Shown here piece by piece: positions 10,094 to 20,480 of a DNA stretch of 64,000 nucleotides. The first letter of the stretch is position 1, and each line of letters opens with the position of its first letter. Where the stretch lies: contig CAJFCV020000001.1 of the NCBI GenBank assembly GCA_904066235.2, positions 12,891,291 to 12,955,290 on the forward strand, in the 5' to 3' direction. A program made the translations under genes and the position numbers. Source of the stretch: Bursaphelenchus xylophilus. Taxonomy: Eukaryota > Nematoda > Chromadorea > Rhabditida > Aphelenchoididae. The notes under the pieces were generated by a model. The model saw only the letters and a program-made list of their open reading frames with translations, did not search any database and was not told where the DNA came from.

Positions 10094-11306
10094 CACAGCG
10101 GACCCAAATTGACTTATAAAGACATATAACGACTTATATGAACAGATAATGACTTATAAGTCAAAATAACGTCAAAAGAAGAGGGGCTTATTTCTCTTTA
10201 CTTATAAAAACAAATAAGAACTTATAATAACAAATAAGTTCTTTGCAAAGAAAACTTTTGAGCGCCAAATACGCTTTTTGCTTTGTGCACGCGTGAGCTG
10301 GACTTGTGAAATTCTAAGTTTTTGGAACGTCGCGACGTATTTTTACCTTGGATCGATCAAAGTAAGATGCTTTTAATCAGCCTTTTTTTTGTTTTGCAAG
10401 AGTTTAGAGTGTTTAGATGAAAAGTCCCGAACGTAATAGCCTTCCCGTGCAGGGAGCATGCCAGCCTGAAGAAGATCCATCCCCAGAAGATGTATAAACA
10501 TGCACGATCAACCAACGGATTGCTAAAGGATCCATTTGCTCAATTCTGGTAGGTGTTTTTTAACTGTTTTCCACATTTCAGAGGTCTCGAAAAAACTTCA
10601 AGACAAAGTTTTGTTATATTGTACTAGGTCCAGGTGAACCCGTTGGGTTTTAAATAACTGCAAAAATGGTCATGGAGGAATCCAATGGACAATGTATACA
10701 CGATGAATAGAAAGATGACATCCGGTAGCTTCAGGTATGGTTGATAACATTCACCTGGACCTAGTACAATATCGCAAATTTCATGTCTAAAAATTTTTCC
10801 GCCAGAAACCTTTTAGGCAGTTCAAATTCATCTGTTTTACTGTTAGTATGTAACGCATAAAAAATTGAGTTTAAGCCGAACTCATATTATAGTTTCCCGA
10901 AAAAACTTTTTTCTAATATCTCCAAATATTTTCAGTGAAACCAGAAGCATTAGAAGCAATAATATACATCTACGGCCGCCTACAGAAGCGACGAACGCCC
11001 CATCAAAAAATCTCAGGTCCTTCGTGCATTGAAGTCTTATTCTACTTGTGCCACTTAATTGTTTGAGTTATTGATTGAAATAAATGTTCATTTTTTTGCA
11101 CGGTGCGGTTATAAATAAAATGACTTATAAAAACATATATGAAATTATAAGTCAATTCAACAAGAGCGCACAGAGAAACCTTATAAAATCATATATGAAC
11201 ATATAAGTCATTTAAAATGACTTATAAGAACAGATAATGACTTATAAAAAAATCATTTCATTATAAGTCATTATATGTTTTTATAAGTCAATTTGGGTCC
11301 GCTGTG
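10094..11306. mobile_element. 1.2-kb TIR element built from TTATAAGTC repeats
   Basis: The ends are CACAGCGGACCCAAATTGAC and its mirror finishing at 11306, flanked on both sides by GA-repeat sequence (GAGAGAGA), so an 8-bp duplication is possible but hidden by the simple repeat. Both subterminal regions consist of many direct and inverted GACTTATAAGTC, GAACAGATAATGACTTATAA and ACATATAA words. The centre (10270-11090) has no convincing frame. Long TIRs with dense short subterminal repeats are typical of non-autonomous DNA transposons. Confidence 0.75.
10616..10773. mobile_element. Small nested inverted-repeat element
   Basis: ATATTGTACTAGGTCCAGG at the left is mirrored by CCTGGACCTAGTACAATAT at the right over roughly 23 bp, with about 110 bp between. 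It is nested in the element at 10094-11306. Confidence 0.65.
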
Positions 11307-12314
11307 GAGAGAGAGAGCAAGAGAGATGTCCCCGGTGCCAACTGTTTCCCCGCTGTTCTCTCGATGTTCGAGAATATTCTATGGAGAGTCCATTTTGTTT
11401 CCGTCGTTGATAAATCTGTTGTAGATGGTTACACCATCTAAAACAAGAGGTCTCAACACGAAAACAAGGAGGACCAAAAAGCCACGTCAACAAATCAACA
11501 ACAGGATTTTGGCTTCAATGTGCAGATTGGATTGGTGAGAAACGGTTGCTTTTATTTTCCTTTAGTTATTTAGTAGATAGTAGTTCAGGTTAGATAATAA
11601 TTAGAGTATTATTTCGTTTATTATAAACGTGGTTAGTCTATTTTGTCCCATTTAGTTAGTCGAATTTGTCTTTTTTGATTTAGTCTTTGTCTTCGATAAC
11701 ATATTTATTCCGTCTTATTGTATTTGGTCTCGTGCGTGTTAATTTGAGAGTACTGTCAATAAACAGACATATTGAAATTATCGGATATTGAATTTTATCT
11801 TATATATAAGAGTCCTGGTGTTTCCACAAGGCCCACGATACACACGGTTTCGACCCGATATCGTTTACATCTGTTTATTTGAATCTAGCTTATCATATTC
11901 ACATTGCCATCTCAGGGGAACGAATTCGCATCGAATACCCTCTTTCCACATCGGCAATCTTCCACTTGGAAGGCCAAGTATTTTCAGGTAGAAAGTTGCA
12001 AAAGGTATTCGGTGCCGACTCCACCGGAAGACCAAAAGCCAATCTCGTTTTCAAACGATTCTTTTCATATTTCGGTATGAGTGCAGGTGAAAAAAGGCGC
12101 ACTATGTGTTGCCCTGTTTCTTGGCCTCCGACCATACTTTGGGCCGACTAAATATTCCAGCACTTTTTTAAAGCGCAAGGTTTTGCATTACCAACTTGCA
12201 CCTGGAATGATATATTTACTAGACGCGTCAAAAATGCTCGACATGCCTTTTCACTGTTCGGACAGACGGCAGGAATTACTATATTATACAGTTACTACTA
12301 TGTAATTTTCCCAG
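11307..12314. other. Intergenic with one unexplained coding-like stretch
   Basis: The frame at 11879-12151 on + includes ISGERIRIEYPLSTSAI and KLQKVFGADSTGRPK, which looks more protein-like than random but matches no family I recognise and has no clear splice sites. The T-rich stretch 11536-11800, with CAATAAACAG near its end, might be a solo LTR, but no matching second LTR or primer site was found. Confidence 0.3.
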
Positions 12315-13994
12315 ATGGCCATGAACTGTGTGGACCATGTTAACCAAACCGTAATACAACTGATTTCCTTCTCTGCCGTTACTGCGAACTTATTGCTACT
12401 TGCACTGATTCGAAATCACACACCAAGACCTATGACGAGCTATAAGAAAGTTCTATATACTTCATCCGTATTCGATGTTCTTTCAGCTGTTTCCCATTTC
12501 TGTATCATTTTGGTGAGTTTATCAGTTTGTCGGGGAAATAATGTGGATTCGAGTGGCATTGGACACTCCCATTATCCGGGCGATTCCATAGTTGTGGAAG
12601 TTCACTAATTTTGCGACGAGAGCTGTTATCATTTATCATTATCATATCAGTTTATCATTAAAATAATGAGCACACTATCGTTGGGCCAATCGCCGAAGTG
12701 AAACGCAATTTGATCTCGTCGCGACGCAATTCATAAATTCTTGGTGGATTTTCGATACAAAATTTGGCTCATTATTTTCTCGACGTACTTATTCTCTGCA
12801 CCGTATTTCACACACAAACTTTCCCACCCCTCCTTATTTTCAGCGCTCCAATATGGACAACGAAATTGCCGTCAACAATTTCGACGGCTTTCTTCCCCAA
12901 CTCCTTGACAAAATGGGCCTTGCGGACAATGGAAACCTGGCCTATCTTCTGTTCATCGACCTCGCCCTACAGTACAACATGTTAAGCTATTGTTTTGTGC
13001 CCTTTACATACCGCTACTTTTATATGGTGTGGGACATCAGGTTTACAAATTCCATGTTTGCCTTACTGGTGCTAGCTTACATAACTCCGACGACCATTTG
13101 CGCATTCATAATTGCCTATTTGGCTGGGAAAACGTACTCCCAAATGACGCAGTTGGTGTCTCCTCCGGATCCGAGCTGCTTGAAAAATTTGCCATGCTAT
13201 GATTACATGAAATATCCAGCGGAGGTGAGGTCGAATAAAACAAAATAACCAGAGGGAAAGCGTTTGAAAAAAGCAAATCGCAAACTGAGGAGTCCGTGAC
13301 CGGAATACCTTCTTCGCTATCGGTTTTTTGCACTTCGTCTTGACTTCACAGAGAAGGCATGGCACAAATTTAGGCTAAGTCTTTCAAAGACACCTGTCTA
13401 ATTCCCGTTTGCGGAAACGACCGACATTTTTTGGGCAAAAGTTGACAGAAGCCCAGTATTTTTTGCTGATCCGCCTTGTAAAACGAAGGCGCCTCCCAAT
13501 TTGAGCGTACCTTTTATTTTCAGCCCTACATCACTATTTTTTCCTTCGTCAGAATCCCCACTCTCTGCATGGTGGTTGCCCCATTATTTCAAGTCTTTTT
13601 CATCTGGCGAATCTACAAATATTTGCACAAGGATGTGCGAAAATCCGACTCCTACCGCCAGATGCAACGGCAAATCACACGGACGTTGACGGCGCAATCC
13701 GCAACGCCTCTGATCTTCATCGCTATTCCACAATTTTTCATGGTGTTTGCCTTTGATTTCGGCTTTAACGCGAACTTGTCGCTTCGCGTTTTCTACACCT
13801 CTTTGGCCATAATTCCGTTGGCCAACCCGCTCTCGACAATTTTGCTGGTCAAGAGCTTCCGGACTGCTGTAGCGAACCGTGACTGCAGAGGTGTGAGTGT
13901 AAAGCAAAGAGACTCCGTTTTTTGGAGAAATGGCTCGGATGGGCCGGTAAATACCGGGAGCGGAAATGGTCGGACAGGGCTGGGAGCGCCGTAA
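12315..13994 (+). CDS. 7TM chemoreceptor, Str-superfamily-like
   Basis: Exons 12315-12512 (66 codons), 12844-13224 (127 codons) and 13524-13994 give 349 aa. All introns are phase 0 with gtgagt/gtgagg donors and tattttcag acceptors. The predicted seven helices fall as in the neighbours; TM3 ends in PFTYRYF, the TM2-TM3 loop has NNFDGFLPQLL, and TM7 reads LANPLSTILLVKSFR. The tail contains RGVSVKQRDSVFW. The ATG directly follows TTTTCCCAG. The reading frame is undamaged, so a working receptor gene is likely. Intron 1 carries a truncated MITE. Confidence 0.9.
12525..12600. mobile_element. Truncated GTCGGGAAAATAAT-type MITE
   Basis: TTTGTCGGGGAAATAATGTGG and the following ~50 bp match the left half of the family; the right end is lost. 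In intron 1 of the receptor at 12315. Confidence 0.5.
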
Positions 13995-14330
13995 AAAAGC
14001 TGCAATAATCATTGTTGTTGGATAATACTGTTAAATTTGTGATAAATAGCTCAAAGCTTCGATGTTTTTTGATGATTGGGAAACTCTTTGTTTACATACA
14101 TTTTCATTCAATTTCTCTTTCTTTCCAACTTCCTTTTCTTGGAGATAAGAGGTTTATGTATTCTTGTTAATGTTAAATTGTATAAAACACAATAGAATTT
14201 AATGTCTGAAACAATGAAATGTTACGTAAAAAAGCACATAATGTTGCTTAAACCTAAACCTAAAAGTCATTCAATTTCTCTCTATTTCCAAGTTCCCGTA
14301 CGACGTTTTTATAATACATATAAGTATCAG

Positions 14331-14466
14331 CCGGGAAAATAATGTCGATTTATCGCCGTAAAATGTCTTGCCTCGCCGCAGTTGCGCGCCTAATACCGTG
14401 GCTAGTAGTTGCAATGCAATGATAGGCAATAGGTGCGAGTGAGTGCACATTGTTTTCCCGACAGAC
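14331..14466. mobile_element. GTCGGGAAAATAAT-type MITE
   Basis: Starts AGCCGGGAAAATAATGTCG and ends TTTTCCCGACAGACT, about 136 bp, intergenic between two receptors. Confidence 0.65.
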
Positions 14467-14482
14467 TGAAAAACAGTGATAC

Positions 14483-14722
14483 TAGGCGTTTCCAAAAGTC
14501 CGTGGACTTTTTGCCGCGACGCACAGTGCATTTTATATTGTTCTTTCCACGATGCGGGTTTTTCGAACATTTTACATTGTGCATTTTTACCCATCGCGCA
14601 AAAACGCTTCAGAAAGACCGCAGCGGCTCCGTTGAAAATGGCTTTTGTCGCGCGACACACGGTGCAAAATGTGGGGTTTTTTGCGCGGTGCGACTCCGCG
14701 ACAAAAATACTAACGATTGTAA
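14483..14722. repeat. Dispersed GTGCA-rich repeat, copy 1
   Basis: Rich in CACAGTGCA, CACGGTGCA and GCGCGA words, with a GTCCGTGGACTTTTTGCCGCG start. Related copies are at about 17078-17284, 19683-19868, 24020-24304, 37080-37302 and 41826-42020. The frames it opens on both strands are not genes. Probably an old non-autonomous DNA element with ends like AGTGCGTAGAC. Confidence 0.55.
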
Positions 14723-16524
14723 GCACTTTTGAAAAGGCTAACTGTAAGTCGAGCTAACAAAGAGGAGTTGGGCTTACACACAACTTTCAAATATGAATAG
14801 ACACGCATACAGTATGTATATTTCAAGCAGTACCCACATCACATCCCACGGCAACGCAGGGAGTTTCCCGCCCCATTTCGGCACTTCCCCCCACCCAGTA
14901 TGGGTTGTAGTCAAACGAAATGTCAAAGATGAATTTTTCGTGGGGTTTTCCGACCGAAAAACATTTATTTTTATTTCTTTTGTGAATTTTGACACTTCGT
15001 TTGGACGAAACTCAAAAGTGGGCGGGAAACATTTTAGCACTATTTTGGGTTGCCGTGCAACTGCAATATCAGATTCTGACAAGTCTAGCCCAAACCGAAT
15101 CAGAATTTCATTTCCCTCACTTCCATATTTTGCACCTTTAGGTGATGAATCGAGAGTAAATTTCAGGTGGTTTTACCATGTTACTTATTCCGAAATTGCG
15201 GTATTCCCGTTGTAGTTGCATTGGTTATTCGCAAACGGTCGCTTTCATTGGCCGCGCCAAAGATTTCGAAGGCAACAGGTGGAAAATCATAAATTCCAGG
15301 TATAATAACCAAATGTTGCTTGGTATTCGGAAAGTTCCAAACAGTTTGACTGGAAAATTTTGGGCTGAGACCCCGCCACTGTAGGGCGCAAGACATTTTG
15401 CTTCTACTGGCGGCCAAAAGTCCTGAGAATTTCTGGCGGCCCCCGAAATTCTGCTCAGACCGGGACATCGTACGCCGCGTTGAATTATCGCTCGGAAAAA
15501 TGGGAATTGCGGTCGATGTAGTGTATCAGTCGCGCCATAAAGTCCGCAGATTTTTTCTGCGACATCGCGGGGTGCGCTCGCGGAAAAATACATGTCGCTA
15601 GTGCAAAAATGAGAAGTCGCAGTGGCGTGAAAAGAAGAAAAAGCACTGCTAAAAATTCTACGCACCTTACGGCGCGACTGGTAGTATCAGTATGTCGGGA
15701 AAATAATGTGGTTGAGTCGCTCCTTGGAATCGCCCATCATTGCGTCGCGTCGGCTAGCCGCGGATGGAGAATTGTTGCGCGACTGCACTTTTTCTTCGAC
15801 AAGGAAAAAAATTCCAATTTTCCGAGCGATATCAGTTTCAGTTTGTCGGGAAAACCTATTTTCCCGACAAACTGATATTTCGGGCTGCGTGCCATTACAT
15901 TTTTTTGGTTTTGAGCGTCTAATTTTGCGGCCGACGGATATTTCAGGCCTCTTTCTGGGCCACTAAATGCATATTAGTAGCGTTGTATTACAGTCCAAGA
16001 GTTTGCATGTCATTAAAACTTGCGCCTGAAATTATTGCGACATGAAAAACAACTTCTGTCACGTTGAAATGTTTCTTAAGGTCTCCTCTTAAGAAGGGCG
16101 GGGACTTTTTTCGTTTTGTGATACGATAGTATTAGAAAAAATTTGTTCAAAATTTCCGATAGCTTGTAGAAAATATCATTCTGTCGGGAAAATATTGTGG
16201 ATTAGTCATAGAAAAATTTCTCACCTCGTTGCAGTCGCGGGCCAAATCTCCAGCTACGGATAGCCATCGCACAATGATAATAGGCGATTCCAAGGGGATC
16301 GCCGTTATCCGCATTATTTTCCCGACAGACTAAAATTTCTGTATATTTCTGTGAGCTACCGTAATTTTCGGTCAAATTGTCGCTAGAAAACAGCGATAAT
16401 TTCGTTTATCGTTGTCGCGATAGCCCCAGCGCTGCCCTTGAAAAACTAGTCACTGTTGTCGCTGTTATTTTTTTAATTTTCACATTGCAAAAAAAAATAA
16501 AACTTTCAATTTCTGCTCTTTCAG
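14723..16524. other. Intergenic repeat-rich stretch
   Basis: Contains the dispersed repeat 14990-15080 shared with 2160-2250 and 5690-5760, a block at 15525-15600 related to 4315-4395, MITE pieces at 15691-15760 and 15842-15876 (the latter a minimal GTCGGGAAAA...TTTTCCCGAC hairpin), and the full MITE at 16181-16331. No gene was recognised. Confidence 0.5.
16181..16331. mobile_element. GTCGGGAAAATAAT-type MITE, full copy
   Basis: Starts TCTGTCGGGAAAATATTGTGG and ends CCGCATTATTTTCCCGACAGA, about 150 bp, just upstream of the receptor at 16525. Confidence 0.75.
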
Positions 16525-19071
16525 ATGGCCATAAACTGTGTGGACTATGTGAACCAAGCCGTGATACAATTCTTATCTTTTTCGGGCATGATGGCTAACT
16601 TGGTTCTACTTTTGTTGATCCGCAATCACACACCGTCGCCAATGAAGAGCTACAAGAAAGTTTTGTATACCTCGGCTGTCTTCGATCTGCTCGCTTCACT
16701 CTCTCATTTTTGTATTATTTTGGTGAGTTTTGAGGGGGTTTGAAGTTCGAAAGATACAATTACTAAAAGGTTGTTTCGAAGGGCGAATGAATTTGAAAAG
16801 GACTAAACGTTGTTTTCCTCTGCAAAGGCCATAAATCATTTCTCAAAATTTTACACCACAGGTGTTCCTAACTTTATCCGTGATGAATTTCTGCATTTTT
16901 CATCAGAAGGGTAACGTTTCAACAAAAAAAAATTGCACAGGAAATTGGCTGAGATGTAGTCGAACGAATGCTTTTTTCTCTCTAACTGCTCTCCGCATTT
17001 TGTGTACACTGTCGGCGGCAAAGATCGTTGAGTATCTTGAATGTGTCTTCAGTTTACAGCCACGCATACAACGTTTTTTCAAAAGTGTGTAGACTTGTTT
17101 AGCTGTACAATACAACCAAATAGCGCGACAAAAGCCATATTTATTTCGTTGCGACGATCCTGAAGCAATTTCGCGCGATGAGTGAAAACGCACAGTGCAA
17201 AATGTTCGAAAAGCCCGCACCGTGCAAACAAAAGGCAAAATGCACCGTGCGACAAAGAATCTTTGCACTTCGAAAAGGCGTAGCCGTCTGTCGGGAAAAT
17301 ACTGTGGATTTGTCGAGGAAAAATTGTCTCGCCTCGTCGCAGACGCGCCCCAAATTTCCAGCCGCGGCTGGACGTCGCAAAGCCATTATGGGCGATTTAA
17401 AGGGGCGAAGAATCCACATTATTTTCTGAACAAACTGATATCTGGGCCTATGTGTGCCCAGTTGGAAAAAAATCTGAGAATTACGCTTTGAAAATTTGCC
17501 TTCAGGCTTTTAGAGGCAAAGATTACTGTGTATTGAATATAGTACCGGTCTTGCCATATATATACGTACAAAAATTAATTGACTTAAAAGATGTCGTATT
17601 TTACAAACCCTTCTAGCCCCTCCGTTTTTTTTCAGCGCTCCGCCATGGACAGTGACGTCACTGTCAACAACTTTGACGGTTTTCTTCCCCGAATTCTCGA
17701 GAAAATGGGACTTGTAAACGATGGAAACTTGGCGTATCTTCTGTTTATCGAGCTCGCCCTTCAGTACAACATGGTGGGCTACTGTTTCGTGCCTTTCACC
17801 TACCGCTACTTTCTTATGGTGTGGGAGGTCAAGTTTAATAATTATACGTTCGCTTTACTGGTTTTATTTTACCTCACACCCACCATGGCGTTCTCGTTTA
17901 TAATGGCCTATTTGGCTGGTAATACGTACTCTGCGATGACGCAGATAGTTTCGCCGACCGACCCAAATTGTTTGAGAAATTTGCCCTACTACGACAGCGT
18001 CAAGTACCCTGCTGAGGTAGGTTTTGTGCTGCTTCCTTTACATAAAGTGCATAGACCTTTCGCTGCATTTTTTTAGTACTAGGCGGCGTCAAAAAGCCTT
18101 GACGTGTTTTTCGCACAAACTTTGGTATCCCTGAATGCTTACTCGCCAGGCATTGCTCCGTCGGACTACCACTTGCTGCGATCGCATGCCCACCACCTTG
18201 AGGGAAAAAGATTTGACACATCCGAGCACCTGTGAAACGAGTGGAGTGTTTCTTTAGGTCAAAGTCGCCTGTCTGAAGAATCAGCACAGCGCTGTGCTGT
18301 TTCTTCCCTACGGCGCGCCGTGCAAACACGTCAAGACTTTTTGACCCGCCTTGCACAGTGGGGGACCTGATCCAGTGGCAAAAACGTACCATTTTGCTTT
18401 TGAAATCGGAGTTTTTTCACTTAGAGAGGGAAGGATTTCGCCACATTTTTGATACTTCTCGGATGCAAATTGACACATTTTTTTGCCACTGGATCAGGTG
18501 CTCCACTGTAAAAACGACCAAAAATTAACTGGTCTACACTCTGTCCTCTCTTCAGCCCTACAAAACCATCTTCAACTTCGCCGCCGTCCCATTGTATTGG
18601 GTTCTGATTGCGCCGTTCTTCCTGGTCTTCTTCATTTGGCGAATCTACCGTTTCCTCAGCGCGGATGTGCGAAAATCCGACTTCTACCGCAAGATGCAGC
18701 GGCAAATCACGTGGACGTTGACGGCGCAGTCTGTAATCCCGCTAATCTTCATCGCGATTCCATTGTTTTTTGTGTTCTTTGCGTTGGGCAACTTGTACTT
18801 CGGGTGGGGCTACGAGATCTCGCAGGACCTGTCGCTTCGCGTTTTTTACACGTCTTTGGCCATAATTCCGCTGGCCAATCCGTTGTCCGCAATCTTGCTG
18901 GTCAAGAACTTCCGACTTACCGTGACGAACGCACTAACTGCCACGGATCAAAAGACGGGAATTACGTCGATGATGAGCACGAGTAGTGGTGCCGCCAGAA
19001 GTGTGAGTGTGAAGCAAAGAGGCTCCGTCTTGTCGAGGAATAGCGCTGATGGAAGGCGAAGGGAGCGGTAA
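16525..19071 (+). CDS. 7TM chemoreceptor, Str-superfamily-like
   Basis: Exons 16525-16722 (66 codons), 17636-18016 (127 codons) and 18556-19071 give 364 aa, the longest of the group. The ATG directly follows TGCTCTTTCAG. The helix pattern matches the paralogues, with PFTYRYF at the TM3 end and LANPLSAILLVKNFR in TM7. The TM6-TM7 loop is a few residues longer (includes GNLYFGWGYE). The tail contains RSVSVKQRGSVLSR. Both introns have grown by transposon insertion: intron 1 holds a GTGCA-rich repeat and a MITE, intron 2 a fragment of mariner transposase. Splice sites and frame are intact. Confidence 0.9.
17078..17284. repeat. Dispersed GTGCA-rich repeat, copy 2
   Basis: Begins near GTGTGTAGAC and contains GCACAGTGCAAAATG, CCGCACCGTGC and TGCACCGTGCG. 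In intron 1 of the receptor at 16525, next to a fragment (about 16905-17040) resembling the middle of the ~460-bp MITE family. Confidence 0.5.
17288..17440. mobile_element. GTCGGGAAAATAAT-type MITE
   Basis: Starts CTGTCGGGAAAATACTGTGG; the right end (CCACATTATTTTCTGAACAA) is slightly decayed. Lies in intron 1 of the receptor at 16525. Confidence 0.7.
18083..18350 (+). mobile_element. Mariner remnant with transposase C-terminal fragment
   Basis: Ends GGCGGCGTCAAAAAG and its mirror CTTTTTGACCCGCC, continuing for about 28 bp, bound a 268-bp element in intron 2 of the receptor at 16525. Inside, on +, the frame at 18136-18234 encodes NAYSPGIAPSDYHLLRSHAH and then HLEGKRFDTSEHL before a stop. This is the well-known mariner transposase block Y-S-P-D-L-A-P-S-D-Y-x-L containing the last catalytic Asp. 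The rest of the transposase is missing, so it is an internally deleted, inactive copy. Confidence 0.85.
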
Positions 19072-19192
19072 TGGACTCGTCGAGGGATCCATACATTTTT
19101 TGAATCTCCCTCCACGAGAATTACGACTGTTTAGGTGGCACTTCTGATGACGTCACTCCATTCAAAACTGAAGCTATCAGGTATAAACATAG

Positions 19193-19359
19193 GCTCTCTT
19201 TTGGCCATAATTCCGTTGGCCAACCCGCTGTCGACAATTTTGCTGGTCAAGAGCTCCCGGACTACTGTAATGAGCAGGTTCTTACGAAGTGCGAGTGTAA
19301 AGCAAAGAGACTCCGTTTGGAGGAGAACTGGCTGCTCTCATGGACAGTCAGATAGCTGA
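19193..19359 (+). pseudogene. TM7-and-tail fragment of a receptor gene
   Basis: The frame encodes LAIIPLANPLSTILLVKSSR and a tail with RSASVKQRDSVW, clearly the last ~50 residues of the same receptor family, closest in wording to the genes at 3953 and 12315. No upstream helices precede it. A dead 3' fragment left by tandem duplication or unequal crossover. Confidence 0.8.
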
Positions 19360-20480
19360 GGCGACGATGGATGGACAGGGCTGGGAGTCTCGTAAAAAAG
19401 CTGCAATTTTTTGTTGGATGATTTGCCAAAAGAGACGTAAAAAGGATGTAAATATAGTTTCTCTTTGGCCGTACTGGTATATGTATATAATACGTGCTTG
19501 TTAAGTTTGTAAAATAAACGAAAATTTCGGTTAGAAGTTTCTCATAGTGGTACATTCAGGAGCAGCAAGGACGCTCCACAGAGCATAGTGAAGGACTAGG
19601 AGCACCACAAAGCTACCGATTAATGAGGACATCCAAGGCTGATTGGGTATCAAGGGAGCTGCGGAGGGATCCACGACAAGGAATATCGCAAGGGTTTTTC
19701 AACTGCTTCGCCGCGTTGTCGCTCAAGAATCTACACAGCGCAGACTTTTCTGTGGTTTGCACTATACGAAAAGAAAAAAAATGCATTCTGCGTTGGCAAC
19801 AAGCGTGGGAAAAGGTTCAAAATGCGCTGTGTCGTGGAGAACAAATGTCCATGCATTTTATGAAGTAAAACCGCGAGGCGTTTGGGCCACCGCCGAGTAC
19901 CGAAGCGATATGATTGAGGACGTTGGCATTCCGCCACAAACCGTTCAAACGAGGATTATGGGGACAACCGGGATCAGTAGGGGTTAGAGGCTTGGACAGA
20001 GGAAGGTTGGTGGAGAAGAAGGACGCGCGGACGGTCGTGCGAGGCACCCGTGAGGGAGATCTGGTCTATTCTTATCTAGTATTGTACTGTACTAGCGGCC
20101 ATCAATATAATATATCAACGGAGACCTTGGGAGTTGGCATTTAGAGAAGGGTCTAGAGGGAGTTGTCCCTTGGATACCATGGAGGAACCTAGTGGACCCC
20201 GGAATCACCTGGGGGAAGGGCCCGCGAAGTTCGTAAGATGAAAATGCTAATCTGACAAAAAAACATTTTCCTCATTCGACCCATCTCATCTTTTAAACCA
20301 CAAAAGTTTTTCGTAATATCACAAGTAACGAGGGTGTCGTGGACCCCACAACACAATCCCTCGTTATTGAGTTTAAAGAGTACAAAAGCAAGTACCTTCC
20401 CAGAACCGAAAAAGCTGCTACAATTTCAACAACGCCGTAAATGCTCAGCTACATTTGACCCTCAAAATTAGTATTTTATC
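19360..20480. other. Intergenic, with GTGCA-rich repeat copy 3
   Basis: A GTGCA-rich repeat copy occupies about 19683-19868. A hairpin with arms AACGAGGGTGTCGTGG and the region CACAACACAATCCCTCGTT lies at about 20326-20368. GC-richer sequence at 19870-20250 has no convincing exon. Confidence 0.4.

Noticed and set aside
11536..12150. LTR retrotransposon or solo LTR
   Set aside because: No second LTR, primer-binding site, protease or reverse transcriptase motif was found; only a T-rich region with a possible poly(A) signal.
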